Of a DNA stretch of 64,000 nucleotides, positions 1-10,640 are shown one piece after another. The notes under the pieces were generated by a model, which was not told the DNA's origin, made no database searches, and saw only the letters and a list, made by a program, of their open reading frames with translations. Position 1 is the stretch's first letter. Every line of letters begins with the position of its first letter. Source of the stretch: Lingula anatina (taxonomy: Eukaryota; Brachiopoda; Lingulata; Lingulida; Lingulidae); the NCBI RefSeq assembly GCF_001039355.2, contig NW_019776038.1:20230-84229 (forward strand), read 5' to 3'. The position numbers and the translations under genes are program-made.

Positions 1-304
1 AATAGATAAAATATCCCAATACCTTTCGCCACGTTCATAAGTGCCATATCTAAAACGTTTATTGAATACTGGGAAGGGATGTATATTCTGTCTTTTGAAA
101 ACTGTTTATAAACTGCAACATATCCCAATTAAGCACACTTTGACGCTCAAGCTTTTGACACAGTTCAGCTTTTGGTTAGAATTTTCCCATCTTGAAAAAG
201 AACATCAACTATTCTAATACCCTTACGTGCAATAAATTGCGAAATTTCATTAAAGAGTAATTAGCCTGCCAAATTATTTGTGACATTTAAAAATATCGAC
301 CTAC

Positions 305-436
305 CAGTAAGAACTTCTCCATCCGTATCCTGACAAAATTGCTGCGGATTACTTGTGCTGTCACCAGATTTGAGCCAGTAACAATGACGGTCGTTACAGT
401 AATGAATGTCATCATTGGTTTTCCATGCAAAATAAT
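305..436 (-). CDS. Exon 11: probable start of another C-type lectin domain (partial)
   Basis: Acceptor TTTTCAG, donor ACTG|GTAGGT, 44 codons, phase 1-1. It includes CYWLKSG and, about 15 residues on, QQFCQDTDGEVL, which resembles the first strand plus helix alpha-1 of a C-type lectin domain. Only this part is visible before the window edge, so the domain call is tentative; the exon itself is well supported by splice sites and phase. Confidence 0.65.
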
Positions 437-585
437 CTGAAAATGTAATCATCATGGTTCGTCATCAACAAGAATAACATTATTATGTTTATTTACAGTA
501 TATGTACATAACAAACGCATCAATATAAATATATGTATAAAACGAATGCACAATACTATTGCGTGTAAGTAGATGCCGTGCTACT

Positions 586-611
586 GAGAGAGAGAGAGAG
601 AGAGAGAGAGG
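586..611. repeat. (GA)n microsatellite
   Basis: Uninterrupted GA dinucleotides in the intron between exons 10 and 11 of the modular gene. Confidence 0.95.
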
Positions 612-904
612 GCAACAGAGAGAGTATTTAGCTGTCTTGACGTGTGCATATGTTTTTATTCTACTGGTTTAAGTTTTCAACGGCTACTAAATGGCTAATG
701 AAATATACCGCAGTTTTTTAATGTCATCAGTGGCTGTATAACTTGCATTAAAAAATGTTTATACAAACCAAATGTACAATACAATCACACTAAGGTATCG
801 ATACAGAGTGAGTATTTAGCTGTCTTTACAAGACCATAATACAATTTTGAAGTTTTCCGCCATTCGGAGGCTGCTAAATGACCAATTAATTATGAGATAC
901 CTAC

Positions 905-1120
905 CACAACGTTTCTTAATGAAATAATGCGTATCTCCAGGAACTATTTTGTCTGTCTTATGATGTAAATAGCAACGTTGTATGGGTATGTTAAAAGTGG
1001 CACCCTTGCATCTGATGTCACGAAGACATTCTTTTTCGCACTCATGAACGTTTGTCATGAACAGTTCACGTAGGTTAAACCCATCGTTCCGGTAGCCTGC
1101 TTGTATTGTTGAATAACAAT
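905..1120 (-). CDS. Exon 10: PAN/apple domain
   Basis: Acceptor TTTTTAG, donor TGTG|GTAGGT, 72 codons. Cysteines fall as CYSTIQAGY, ECEKECLRDIRCKGATFN, RCYLHHKTD and a closing KKRC. This is the apple/PAN pattern, in which a central helix carries C-x3-C-x5-C and a later strand carries the C-Y-L motif. PAN modules mediate protein or carbohydrate contacts. Confidence 0.88.
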
Positions 1121-1367
1121 CTAAAAATAATGTATGCTGGTATTTATTTTGTAAATACATATTGTTTGTTCATACAAATGCCCAAGTCACAATCGAGAAT
1201 ATTTTTCATTTCCCATATTCAACCGAGAATCCAACCTGTATTACAGGGTATACAAGAAAGAAAAATGCATATTCCCAGACTGGTTGGGATAGTTCTAATG
1301 TAATTACACCTAGAAAATCAATTCAAGATTGCATACAAATCACGATGGCAACATGCAAATTACTTAC

Positions 1368-1520
1368 AATGCTGGCGCATGCAAATATAATTCTTGGTCA
1401 CATTGCAGGGGGAGTTCTGCCAACTCCACTTTCCGTCGTTAAACTTTAAAGAAACGCAGAGCCTCCCTTTTACACAATCTGGCTGGCCTGGGCCCCAATG
1501 TACCTCTTCAACATTATTCC
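1368..1520 (-). CDS. Exon 9: C-type lectin domain, second half
   Basis: Acceptor CCCTAG, donor CATT|GTAAGT, 51 codons. It reads HWGPGQPDC, CVSLKF, GKWSWQNSPC and NYICMRQ, the conserved W-x-GQP, cysteine pair, W-x-W/D and YIC end of the fold. The calcium-site EPN/QPD and WND triads are not clearly present (QPD is seen; WSW replaces WND), so sugar binding is uncertain. Confidence 0.9.
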
Positions 1521-1690
1521 CTAGGGGAAATAAATGTTTTTAATCCAAGGATGTGGCTCTCACTGAACTGATACTGATACTGGTAAAGCGTTTTTAGTTT
1601 TAAATCTATAAATGAGGATATAACATTTTGAGATTTTAATTCACCCAATCGGTATACCTTATGAAGAAATTTGAGTAAAATTATCTGGCC

Positions 1691-1785
1691 GTTTGTTTGT
1701 CTGTACTTCCGTCTGTCTGCTTGTCTTTCCGTCTGTCTGTCCATCTGTCTGCCTGCCTGCCTGCACGTCTGTCTGTCTCTGTATC
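1691..1785. repeat. Degenerate (CTGT/CTGC)n tract
   Basis: Imperfect tetranucleotide array of CTGT, CTGC and CCGT units between exons 8 and 9. Confidence 0.85.
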
Positions 1786-1847
1786 AGTCTTAATCGCATG
1801 AGCTTATAATTGCCTACCAGTTACATGTTTTATTTCGAATGTCTTAC

Positions 1848-2072
1848 CTGACGACCACTGCCAATGCCCAGTAAAATTTTCTCTCCTTGCTCCTATCCAG
1901 AATTCAATATCAAACTTTGTTATGATGGCTGAGATGAAATCATTCATGTACTGGTCGTGGATTTCTGCCAACATGCCATGGTGTTGACTTTTACAACGCC
2001 TTCCTGCCTCGAACCACGTGAGATTATCTTCGACGATATGAAAGGAGTAGCCTAACTGGTATCTTGCTTGTG
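1848..2072 (-). CDS. Exon 8: C-type lectin domain, first half
   Basis: Acceptor TAATTCAG, donor TCAG|GTAAGA, 75 codons. It contains NLTWFEAGRRC, then MLAEIHDQ, then FWIGARRE and a terminal WQWSSG. These are the alpha-1 helix Cys, the L-A-x-I strand, the WIG motif and the WxWSxG stretch of the C-type lectin fold. The second half is in the next exon. Confidence 0.92.
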
Positions 2073-2723
2073 CTGAATTAGAAAAAAAAATTAATGTCAA
2101 TATAAAATGGACACTTTTTCAACTATTTTGACATGATATTTCAGGGCCGATTAAGAATGTGTTAATCTCGCTTTGCCCCTACCAAAGGCTTTGCCATTAC
2201 GACTCGGTACTTTGCCCTTTTTAACCAAAACATTATAAACCATTCCATTAAAACAAATGCTTACTTCCATGCACGTATTAAGCTTAAATTTGTGAATAAA
2301 CCACACAAAAAGGAGAATCAGAAGTGGACTGTTTATGATCACGTTATGACATACACACTGAGGCAAGAACCACTCTGGAGAGCAAACACCACAGGCTCTC
2401 CATCGAGGACGTCACTTTCTTTCTAGCATGCTGGAGCGCAGCAGCGTTCATGTTGAGCTGTCTCCACCATTGGTAGGCTCTAACAACTGGACCAATGTTC
2501 GGATTTTTGGCTACTTCTGTCTTGTATGCTTGCCGTGCATTTATACACAATTCTTGACAAATAAAAAAAAGCCGTAGGGTTTTGGGTCCGGAAAATTTTG
2601 ATATTTTAGAGGGAGAACGATGCCATTTGGCACGGTTTAGAAGTATGACTTAGCAAGTCAAAATTCTAATATCAAAATGGGAAATCAGTATTTTTTTTTT
2701 CAGAAATCGAAGGGGGCATCACG

Positions 2724-2808
2724 ACGCTTTTGGCAAAACTTTATTCCGACGACCCGTGTAAATTTTGACTGCAACAAAATGCGGTTTTATAATGAGCTGT
2801 AATAACCA
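2724..2808. repeat. Interspersed repeat, copy 1 (pair with 3911-3996)
   Basis: About 85 bp starting ACGCTTTTGGCAAA and including TTCCGACGACCCGTGTAAAT; a near-identical copy lies at 3911-3996 in the same orientation. The pair flanks the retrotransposon fragment at 2940-3406. Confidence 0.85.
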
Positions 2809-2939
2809 CCAATTCAGTCATTTGGTTCTACAGTGGAGCCCCCTACCATAGTACGTACTATACTTAAGAGTTCCTACTTGTACTAAATGAAGCTGTACAG
2901 GTAGGAGCAGTAACGTCACCGCAGCCGTCACCGCCAGCA

Positions 2940-3406
2940 GAATTTAGCGTAAGTAATCTACATAAACACCTGAATAGTAAATTGAACTGGAAAGATAACA
3001 CCGCAAAGGGTGAAAAAGAGGCACGACAAAGACTGTAGTTTTTAAGATCACTGAGAACTTTTACTGATAGCGTGCCTATTACAGTCAATTTTACATGTGT
3101 GTAATTGAAAGCATCCTGGTGTACGGAATTATATTATGGTATAGAGGAACAACTGGGAAGGAAAGAAATAAACTAACCAACGTTGTAAAAACTGCAAGCA
3201 AGATTTACGGGCAGGATCTACCCAAACTGGATGATATTTTTAAAGACAGAATAGAAAAAAGGACTGTTAACACCATGGAAGACTCTTCTCATTCTGCATC
3301 ATCACTTTTTACGTTTTTACCAAGCAATAGTAGACTGATAACTTTTAAAGACAGTAAACGCTTTTTAAACAGTTTTTTTTCAAGTGCAGTGACGCATTTT
3401 AATTAA
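2940..3406 (+). pseudogene. Decayed 3' end of a non-LTR retrotransposon reverse transcriptase ORF
   Basis: The frame from about 3080 encodes FYMCVIESILVYGI, then RNKLTNVVKTASKI and a tail with LFTFLPSNSR and KRFLNSFF. This is the C-terminal region following the RT fingers/palm in many LINE ORF2 proteins (the ESIL…Y…W stretch and the K-x-L-x-x-I/V-V-x-x-A helix). Upstream, 2940-3090 carries LNWKDNTAKG followed by a stop and a frame change, so the copy is dead and 5'-truncated. It is homologous to the minus-strand fragment at 12736-13095. Confidence 0.75.
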
Positions 3407-3677
3407 ATCTCAAAACCTAATTTTCAATTTATCTATTGTATTACTTTTACTTTGTGTATTATCAGATGCGACTGGAAAAAGAGGGGAGGGGCTAAACCGC
3501 CATTCCCGTTTACTGTCTTTCTCCTTCGCAATTCAGCCACACAATGAAATATTTCCACAGGTTCCAAGGCAGCCTCCCATGGCTAAATCAACTCAAAACA
3601 TTGATCACTGGCCTCACACATGCGTTCATTGTGATAAAAGAATAATAAAAAAGGGACATTAACTACGTTAAGCATAC

Positions 3678-3851
3678 CACATACGGGCTCCTGGCCGCTC
3701 CATGTCCCGTTATCCTGACACACCCGCAAGAGGTCGCCCTTTGTCCGCGAGGTACCAGTAACACACGTGTAGGTGATATTGTCTCCTATGTGTAAACCGC
3801 CGACCACCTGACAGACGTTGGCAGGCGTTGCGGGAAGAGGACAGCGTTCAA
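3678..3851 (-). CDS. Exon 7: CCP/sushi domain
   Basis: Acceptor GTTCCAG, donor TGTG|GTATGC, 58 codons, phase 1-1. It shows the CCP consensus: first Cys in ERCPLP, second in ANVCQVV, GDNITYTC for the third, and VCQDNGTWSGQEPVC with the invariant Trp and last Cys. One module is about 58 residues, the normal size. CCP modules often sit beside C-type lectin domains in complement-like and selectin-like proteins. Confidence 0.92.
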
Positions 3852-3910
3852 CTGGAACAAAAATGTCAAGCATCAAGGGCTAAAGTTCATAAAACTGTTT
3901 CTATAGATAC

Positions 3911-3996
3911 ACGCTTTTGGCAAAAATTTATTCCGACGACCCGTGTAAATCTTGGCTGCAACAAAATGCGGGTTTAAAATGAGCTGCAATAACCGC
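3911..3996. repeat. Interspersed repeat, copy 2 (pair with 2724-2808)
   Basis: Second direct copy of the element, with a few substitutions and a variable adenine run. Confidence 0.85.
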
Positions 3997-4067
3997 CCTT
4001 TTTCCAAAGGTCATCAACGAATGTGCAGGTGTCAAATGGTCGTGCAGCCACCTTTGCTACCCCCCCC

Positions 4068-4262
4068 CCCCTTTACACGGCGTTCTTTCTCCGTCCCGTA
4101 GTAAGGCCCCGTTTAAGATTAACAATAATGATACTGGCCGATCATTGAGCATAAATTTTGCAACCAAAGCGATGCTTGTGCCTCCTTTCTTCGACAACAC
4201 AGCGATGCCAGTTTCATGGTCGCACAAAGAACGCAGAAGGACGCCGCCCAGTGTAAAAGGGG
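4068..4262. mobile_element. MITE with terminal inverted repeats (family 1)
   Basis: The left end CCCCTTTACAC…TCTTTCT and right end AGAAGGACG…GTGTAAAAGGGG are imperfect inverted repeats of about 30 bp around a 195-bp core with no coding capacity. A second copy lacking the right end is at 24780-24979. No clear target-site duplication was read. Confidence 0.75.
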
Positions 4263-4569
4263 TTTAAACAGTTTTTGAGGAGTTTTTATGGTCACGACGA
4301 GCGTAAAAAAAAAGTCAATTCGCGACAGATTAAAGAGAAGTGCTTCCGAAAGGCCTATATAAATTTGATAATATTTCAATTTGATTTAATAAAATAAATT
4401 TTACTTTGACTGATATATATTATCAACGGACAACTTTCTGTTGAAAACCTGTAGCTTACAGGTTACCTGTGTAGCTGGAAAAAAAGGCCAACATATAAGC
4501 TAGATGCTTCGGGCCTGAAAAATGGTTTTATTTCTTCTGTAATCTATACTTGACACGGGGTGCGAAAAA

Positions 4570-5085
4570 TAAAGAATACTTTCAATCAAATAGGTGATTT
4601 TGAAGGTTTAAGAACAAACTTTCTTTTCATAATCACAATTGAAAAATATTATTTTCTTTACTATTTCGGCAAATTTATTATGTTGGTGGTTTGGGGGCGA
4701 TCATATTTCTCTATATATTGCACTGAGAGTAGTATAATTTGCCCTGTTTATGAAAAGGTATTTCTAATTATATAACCGTCATAAGAAGTTGCACTCATTG
4801 TATGCCTTAATGCTGCCCTTCATTGATGATCCAGAACTGTTATTTTCGATATGTGATGGGCAGCATTACGGCATTTATTGGAGTGTTGCTTCATATGACA
4901 AATATAACTTTTAATGGACAGGACAAATTGTATTATTTTCAGTGCACTATAAAGAGAAATATGATCGACCAGAGACCACCAACACAGTAAATTTACCGCA
5001 AGTTTCAATTATGATTCTGCAAAGATTGTTTGTTCCTTAACCTTCAAAATCATTTATCATATTGAAAGTAATATTGTTGGTTGAT
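4570..5085. repeat. Long imperfect palindrome / foldback element
   Basis: The two halves are reverse complements with about 75-85% match by eye, centred near 4825. For example GGTGGTTTGGGGGCGATCAT at about 4685 pairs with the complement of GATCGACCAGAGACCACC at about 4963, and TGCCTTAATGCTGCCC pairs with GGGCAGCATTACGGCA. The outer parts (TTTTGAAGGTTTAAGAACAA and the complement near 5030) also pair. It lies in the intron between EGF and CCP exons. Confidence 0.8.
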
Positions 5086-5639
5086 TCTGAGATTTTCGGG
5101 ATACAAGTCACTTGTGAAATTACGTAATCACCAATAAAATATTGACAACAAGACTAAAATGTCCATTTTTGCACCTTTCGCTGACTTTAGCGCCCTGTAT
5201 CAATGTCACGACCCATTGGTTTTATAGGACGACCACCCTGAAATAAACCGTCATGTATCATAATCCAGTGTCAAACCGAGTATAGATCACCGAGGAAATA
5301 CAAGTTAGTTTATAAGCCTCTTTTCAGGATCAGCGTCTACATGTAGTCTAAATAAATACAATATCAACATTTTCCTAACATTTACGTTTTCGTATGAATT
5401 TAGTAATTTATAAAATACAGAGAACATACTTAAGAGTATCCAAAGTTAACAAACTACACGGATTATGTCACTACCGTGTTGACTTTGAAATGCATGTGTC
5501 TGCAAAATTTGGAAACCACCCGGTGTATTTTGCTGTTTACATAATCAGATTTGCAGTATCCACTGTACCAAATAAAAAACAACGCGCCAAAATCGCTAAA
5601 CTCGTGCTAAAATTTTTGCTAAAATATATCAATGTATAT

Positions 5640-5838
5640 TTCAGCTTAAGCGGCTTCTAAAGATGTCTGAAACGCCTACTGAAGCTGCTGAACGATAATT
5701 AATTACCTCCTACACTGTAGCAGCTTCAGTAGGCGTGACAGATATCTAAGCCGCTTAAATTGATTGCAATTTAGCGAGAATCCCCTTGGAGATAGATCGA
5801 TCCACAGTCTGTACGATAGGGTCTGGGAATGGTCCCTT
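5640..5838. mobile_element. Partial MITE of family 2 with internal hairpin
   Basis: TTAAGCGGCTTCTAAAGA…GCCTACTGAAGCTGCTG is mirrored by CAGCTTCAGTAGGCG…TATCTAAGCCGCTTAA, a hairpin of about 40 bp. It is followed by AGATAGATCGATCC and TCTGGGAATGGTC, which match the right end of the complete family-2 copies at 18346-18550 and 24144-24265. The left terminal repeat is missing. Confidence 0.65.
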
Positions 5839-5999
5839 AAACACATGCCGCATCACTTCCTAACCAGCGTATAAACTTTTGAAGTGTGTCATTAGTTTCC
5901 CTACAATGTCACGAAAACCAAAATCGGAAACAATATCTACCACAGTGGATTGAACAGGCCAAAACATTTTATATTCTCCTAATACAATATCAACATTTC

Positions 6000-6078
6000 T
6001 AACTTCAATAGAGGACCAAAAATCGAAGGGGGAGGGGGGTAAGGACCCCCGACCCCCCCTCTAAAGCCATCACTGCAT
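6000..6078. repeat. Short interspersed repeat (G-rich/C-rich hairpin type)
   Basis: Contains AAATCGAAGGGGG and ACCCCCCTCTAAAGCCATCACTG; a related copy is at 10555-10640 (AATTGAAAGGGGGGCGTCAG … ACCCCCCTCTAAATCCAACACTG), and a partial one at about 2702-2730. Confidence 0.65.
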
Positions 6079-6733
6079 AAAGATCGTGCGAGACACTGCG
6101 ACATAGCGGTTCCAACATTGGTTGACCTAAATATTCGACAGGACAGACTTAAGTGTCATAGAATATGCTTTATGTCTGATTGGCAGAGCAGTGCACGACA
6201 GGCAAACAACAATGCAAAAACTGATTCTGCATATTTCGGTACAACTTTGTTCATGGAGCAATTTATAAAATAAAACTTATTGTGTGGTGTCTTTTCTTAT
6301 AACAGAAACGCCCACTTTTAAATGTGCTTAAAATATGCTTTGGCGTGATTTGGAAAGCAGTACGAGAGGCAACCCCAATGCAAAAAAAAAAAACTTAAAA
6401 GAATCTGCATTGTGGCAAGTTGCACTCTTTATTCCCTGAATCCAGCATTAAAGGGCTCAGTTTAGATAAATTATAAGAATAAACAATCTCAGGACAGATT
6501 ACTCTTAAAAGATTTTCAACTTATTACTTTATATATACCTTTATAGTTTTTTTAACGCTATGCAATTTTATATTTTTATTCAATTGTTAAAGGTGGTTAT
6601 ATCAATAAATGCATTAACTAACAATCCAGAGTTTATATTCATAATAAGCTATTTTAACCAGGTGGCATTGTTTGCTGTGTTAGCATACCTTTTAGTCATG
6701 TGCGTGTTTATGTGTGTGTGTGCGTTCAGTTTA

Positions 6734-6904
<171 letters not shown>

Positions 6905-7170
6905 CTAAAATTTGTTTTAATTAATTTTTATTAAAGTCCAGTACGTGTACGGACTTTCACAGGGCAAAATTTTTCTGTTTTTGTCCCATCACTGTGATTT
7001 TTGTATTGGAATGAATGTCAAATTTCACGTTATTTTAACGATAATGAACAAGGATGGAATAAACTAGTATTAATCAAAAACTATTTGGAATAAGTTAAAC
7101 ATAGGCACTGTATGGGTATAAACTATAACGTGAATACGTGCATTTGAAAGAGAAAGAGAGAGAAACTCAC

Positions 7171-7317
7171 CTTCGTAGTCTTGTGCATTGCATTTATCCA
7201 TGGCATTAGTCGCGTCGGACGTACTAATCAATGTATCAAATAAAAACACGCATCTCACGTATCCCATAAAACGGTCATTGGACGGAATGTTTTTGCAGCC
7301 CCCCGTATATTCCCCAC
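7171..7317 (-). CDS. Exon 5: C-terminal part of LamG-like domain
   Basis: Acceptor TTCACAG, donor GAAG|GTGAGT, 49 codons. It reads EYTGGCKNIPSNDRFMGYVR, then VFLFDTLIS and a terminal AMDKC. Glycines after the TGG, the GYV/C strand, the LFD motif and a closing Cys are the standard end of a LamG-like jelly roll. Confidence 0.85.
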
Positions 7318-7632
7318 CTGTGAATAAGTGATTGCATGTGAAATAGACTTGATGCATCTAAGCTCGCGGGGCTGGGTGAAAACAAACAAAAAAATTAACA
7401 AGCCAACAAACAAACAAAATGAAACATAACAAAACAAACCCACACCATGTAATTGAGCACCTGTTCAGCTTACCCCATTTACCTGACTAATTGAAACAAC
7501 AAATAATTTTAATGACGTTACAAATCAACTATTTTGCTTTTCATGCTAGGCTGTTTGGTTAATTTTGGGTGCCTTTACATATTGATTTTTCAAGTTGGTT
7601 CGCATGTCAACAAAACATTTGAACACCATTAC

Positions 7633-7836
7633 CAATGATAATGTCTCCGGACATTTCAAACGGTCCTTTAATGGAGGTAAAGTTTGCTGCAGTCAGAGAA
7701 GACGTACTGGTGCCGTAGCGTAGAGTCATAACCTGGTTTGGCTCGTCGTAAGTCAAAAACAGCCAGGAATCCGAAGTAAATATCGCACTATTCCCTGAAA
7801 CGAATTCATATATGTCTACTGTTACACGTGCGGTGT
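7633..7836 (-). CDS. Exon 4: LamG-like domain, third part
   Basis: Acceptor TTTAATAG at about 7837-7844, donor ATTG|GTAATG. The 68-codon frame includes SDSWLFLTYDEPNQVMTLRY and ends FEMSGDIII, which joins in frame to GGEYTGGC of the next exon. That junction reproduces the conserved late strand of LamG-like domains (…IGGRYTGG…). Confidence 0.8.
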
Positions 7837-8449
7837 CTATTAAAAAAAGTGCAATAATTTTCTTCGCAATATGTTGCCATAAATCTTGCATTTTTGTAAC
7901 CATTGGTGACCTTTCGTGTAACAAAATATAAATATCTTATAACTTTTCTTTTAGTGCTTTTATCTTAAAACTTTTCTTTTCTTGGCCTTAACGGTGGAAT
8001 ACCTGGCAAAAGTGCCCGAGGCAGACAACGAAAGTCCTTTTCTGAAAATTTTGAATTACCAACAAGACACTCTTGGCCATGGGCGAGAAATAGAACCCTT
8101 TGGCAAAATATCATCGTTCGTCAAACACCGAATCGGTGATGGCACATGAAGAAGAAAATATGCACACAGTTCATACATTATGTGTTGAGATGTTTCTGGT
8201 GGACGGCACAGTCCAAATAAGTCAATTTAAAATGTGTTCACATTTGTTGTAATGAAAGTAAAACTGAAAACTGGCAGTGGAGCAAACGGATGATGTATTT
8301 TCTGGTTTCTTTGGATAACACAGCTGAGAAAATCAAACGAATAGCAGCCACCGGAAACGCGAAATGCAACACGCGCACGTTTTTTTAAATTCATTTTTTT
8401 TATTTTATACCACATACTTGCTTTTGAAATTAACGCTTATATTACCCAC

Positions 8450-8599
8450 CAGGTGTCACTAGTTGCCCGGGACAGGACTTACACGGTGTCACTGCTGTAA
8501 TGGCGTACCTCTCGGTGTCGATGGAAAGGGTAAATCCACCGTCAAATTGGAAAATGACAAAGTCATCAGAATCGGAGTTGAAGTGTAGCTTGATCCCCA
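8450..8599 (-). CDS. Exon 3: LamG-like domain, central part
   Basis: Acceptor ATTCAG then phase-1 frame of 50 codons containing DDFVIFQFDGGFTLSID and a CKSC pair, ending at CCTG|GTGGGT. It continues the jelly-roll domain started in exon 2. A donor four bases further on (GGTGG|GTAATA) is an alternative but would break the phase-1 pattern. Confidence 0.75.
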
Positions 8600-8852
8600 C
8601 TGAATTAATATAAATCAACGTCATCACAAATAGAATATGTATGCAAAAAGCAATCAACGAGCAATGAGCCTGATACTATAAAAAGAATCAAAATACCGGT
8701 ACCTTTCGTGTGCATTTTTGAAACATTGCGGTTTCTTATTATCACTTTAAACTGTCAGTCTATAATGGTGTTACCATGTGTACACGAGAAAAAGGCTACA
8801 AACATTATAGAGCTAGAAAGAAACACACTATACAGTATTAAAAAATACTAAC

Positions 8853-9053
8853 TTATGATACTAAACGACCCAGTCATCACGTATCGTCCCTCGTTAGTTA
8901 TGGGCAGTTTGCGGAAATACAACCAGTAATAATCGGTCGGATACCAGATGCTTTGGTAAATACCAACAATCGCATTATTGCTATTGCCGCTTATGTCTTC
9001 TCCGTGCGTGTTTTTGTGGAGGGGCCAAAAGCCCAGAAGGCTTGCGGTTGTAC
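8853..9053 (-). CDS. Exon 2: N-terminal part of LamG-like domain
   Basis: Acceptor ATTGCAG at 9060-9054 and donor A|GTTAGT at 8852. The phase-1 translation (67 codons) contains LLGFWPLHKN and EDISGNSNNA, the opening strand pattern of concanavalin A-like/LamG-like jelly-roll domains (a LLGYWPL-type motif followed by DxSGNxN). It ends ITNEGRYVMTGSFSII, the strand leading into the next exon. The open frame across the whole interval and matched phases support it. Confidence 0.8.
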
Positions 9054-10476
9054 CTGCAATATAGGCCTACACGGTACAACCAAGACTTTTAAGCAAAAAA
9101 TGCTAAATTACCTATACTGTATACTAGTAGACAAATATCACAGAAATATGTTAAAAGTATTAATGCCTACTGAGTGAGGTTCTGCCAGTCATTTGCTGCT
9201 TCTTTCAGGGTCACCATAGGTCAAGGTTATAGCAGTGTTTGAAATGGCCGCCAGCCCGCCAGCCCGAGGCTGGTAACTTTCACGCCGGGCGGGTAAGATT
9301 TGCTGGCTATTTTTACAGCCTATTTTTACCTTTTATTTTGTCTATGTTCACAAGCGATTTCAGCAAAATATCAAATAAACTCACTGTTTTCACCCACTTT
9401 CATAGAAGCAAAGAACTAACCATAGCTTGCAATCGAACGCTCGTATCGAAATGTAACTAACAGTCTCCCTCTCAGTGGCCTCGTTTTCGAAGTTCCGTCT
9501 GTGTGATATGAAGTTGAAGGACAATTTGAAACGAGGCACATTGTTCTTAACCAGCTTCAGTGCACAGCAGATAACGTCACGTCATTGTTTTGTGTAGAGG
9601 AGATACCGCGAGTAGCAATTTGTAGGTTGAGAGTAATAAAAATGTGAAAGTATAAAAAGTATATAAAATATTGATTAAATAGACTTATAGGTACATGAAG
9701 TGCTTATAATCAACAGTAATAAAGGCAACGGAGGCAAATTAAAGGAGAATTTTACAAAAAAATTGAATCCCAAAATTATGAGTGAACGTACGAGTTTACG
9801 CCGTGCGTCAGATGTAGTTCTTTTCCCACGTGCTTTCATCTTGGGCTGTCAAAAATGAAAAAAATCCTATCAAGTCCGATAGAGAAGTTCACAAAAGAAA
9901 AACAATTGAGAAAAGAAATAAAAATAAGAAAGATTACGACAGAACCAAACGAAAGAAAACAAATTGGGACCCATGGAAAGGTGACTTCGATTTGCAATGA
10001 GTCGAGCGGCAAATTTTTTTGTAAAACCGTAACTCGAAATTATCACGCATTGCGACCGAGCGCAAGCATCTCGATCCAGTAAATCGCCCATACTCGCCCC
10101 ATATAATTTATTGTAGCCTCTATGTGATATTGCTATTCTCAATAAGCGATGCTTTCAAGATACGGGGCCCTGCAGGACTGTCTATTGGCCATTAGCATGC
10201 AGGACCGTTCCCGACCGCTTTTTAAAGCTTAAAAGCGATTTTCAAAGGGACCCTTCGTGCTGAATTCTTTCTTCTTTATTGTTAGCACAGACATCGATTT
10301 ATTTGAGAAGAATATATATATTTGGTCATACTTGTTGCTATACAGAAAAGCAAAAATTATGATCAAATGATATCACGAAATAGGAATAAAAGTTATGAAT
10401 AAATTATTGAAGAAGAAATGAGACAGCCTGCAAGGTGAACATAAACTGAATTGACTGCCACCCCCCTCCCCCGCCC

Positions 10477-10477
10477 N
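10477..10477. other. Single N, probable scaffold join
   Basis: A lone N follows a C-rich tract. The sequence after it (AGGGAGTTAGGTCGATC) is the right part of a family-2 MITE whose left part is absent, consistent with a collapsed gap. Confidence 0.7.
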
Positions 10478-10530
10478 AGGGAGTTAGGTCGATCCAATGT
10501 AGGTCGATCTAAGCTATGAGAATGGGGTGT
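10478..10530. mobile_element. Family-2 MITE right-end fragment
   Basis: AGGGAGTTAGGTCGATC followed by a second GTCGATCTAA and GAATGGGGT matches the right terminal part of 18346-18550. Confidence 0.6.
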
Positions 10531-10554
10531 ATGATTCAACTAGTGAAAAGTCTT

Positions 10555-10640
10555 ATTTCAAGAGGTAAGGGGTTTTTTTGCAGAAATTGAAAGGGGGGCG
10601 TCAGAACCCCCCTGACCCCCCTCTAAATCCAACACTGACA
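10555..10640. repeat. Short interspersed repeat, second copy
   Basis: Same family as 6000-6078: a G-run and C-run in inverted arrangement around a short core, ending in CTCTAAATCCAACACTG. Confidence 0.65.

Noticed and set aside
3095-3406. Considered as a host gene of 103 codons
   Set aside because: Its motifs match the C-terminal end of LINE-type reverse transcriptase and recur at 12736-13095; upstream stops show it is a dead fragment.
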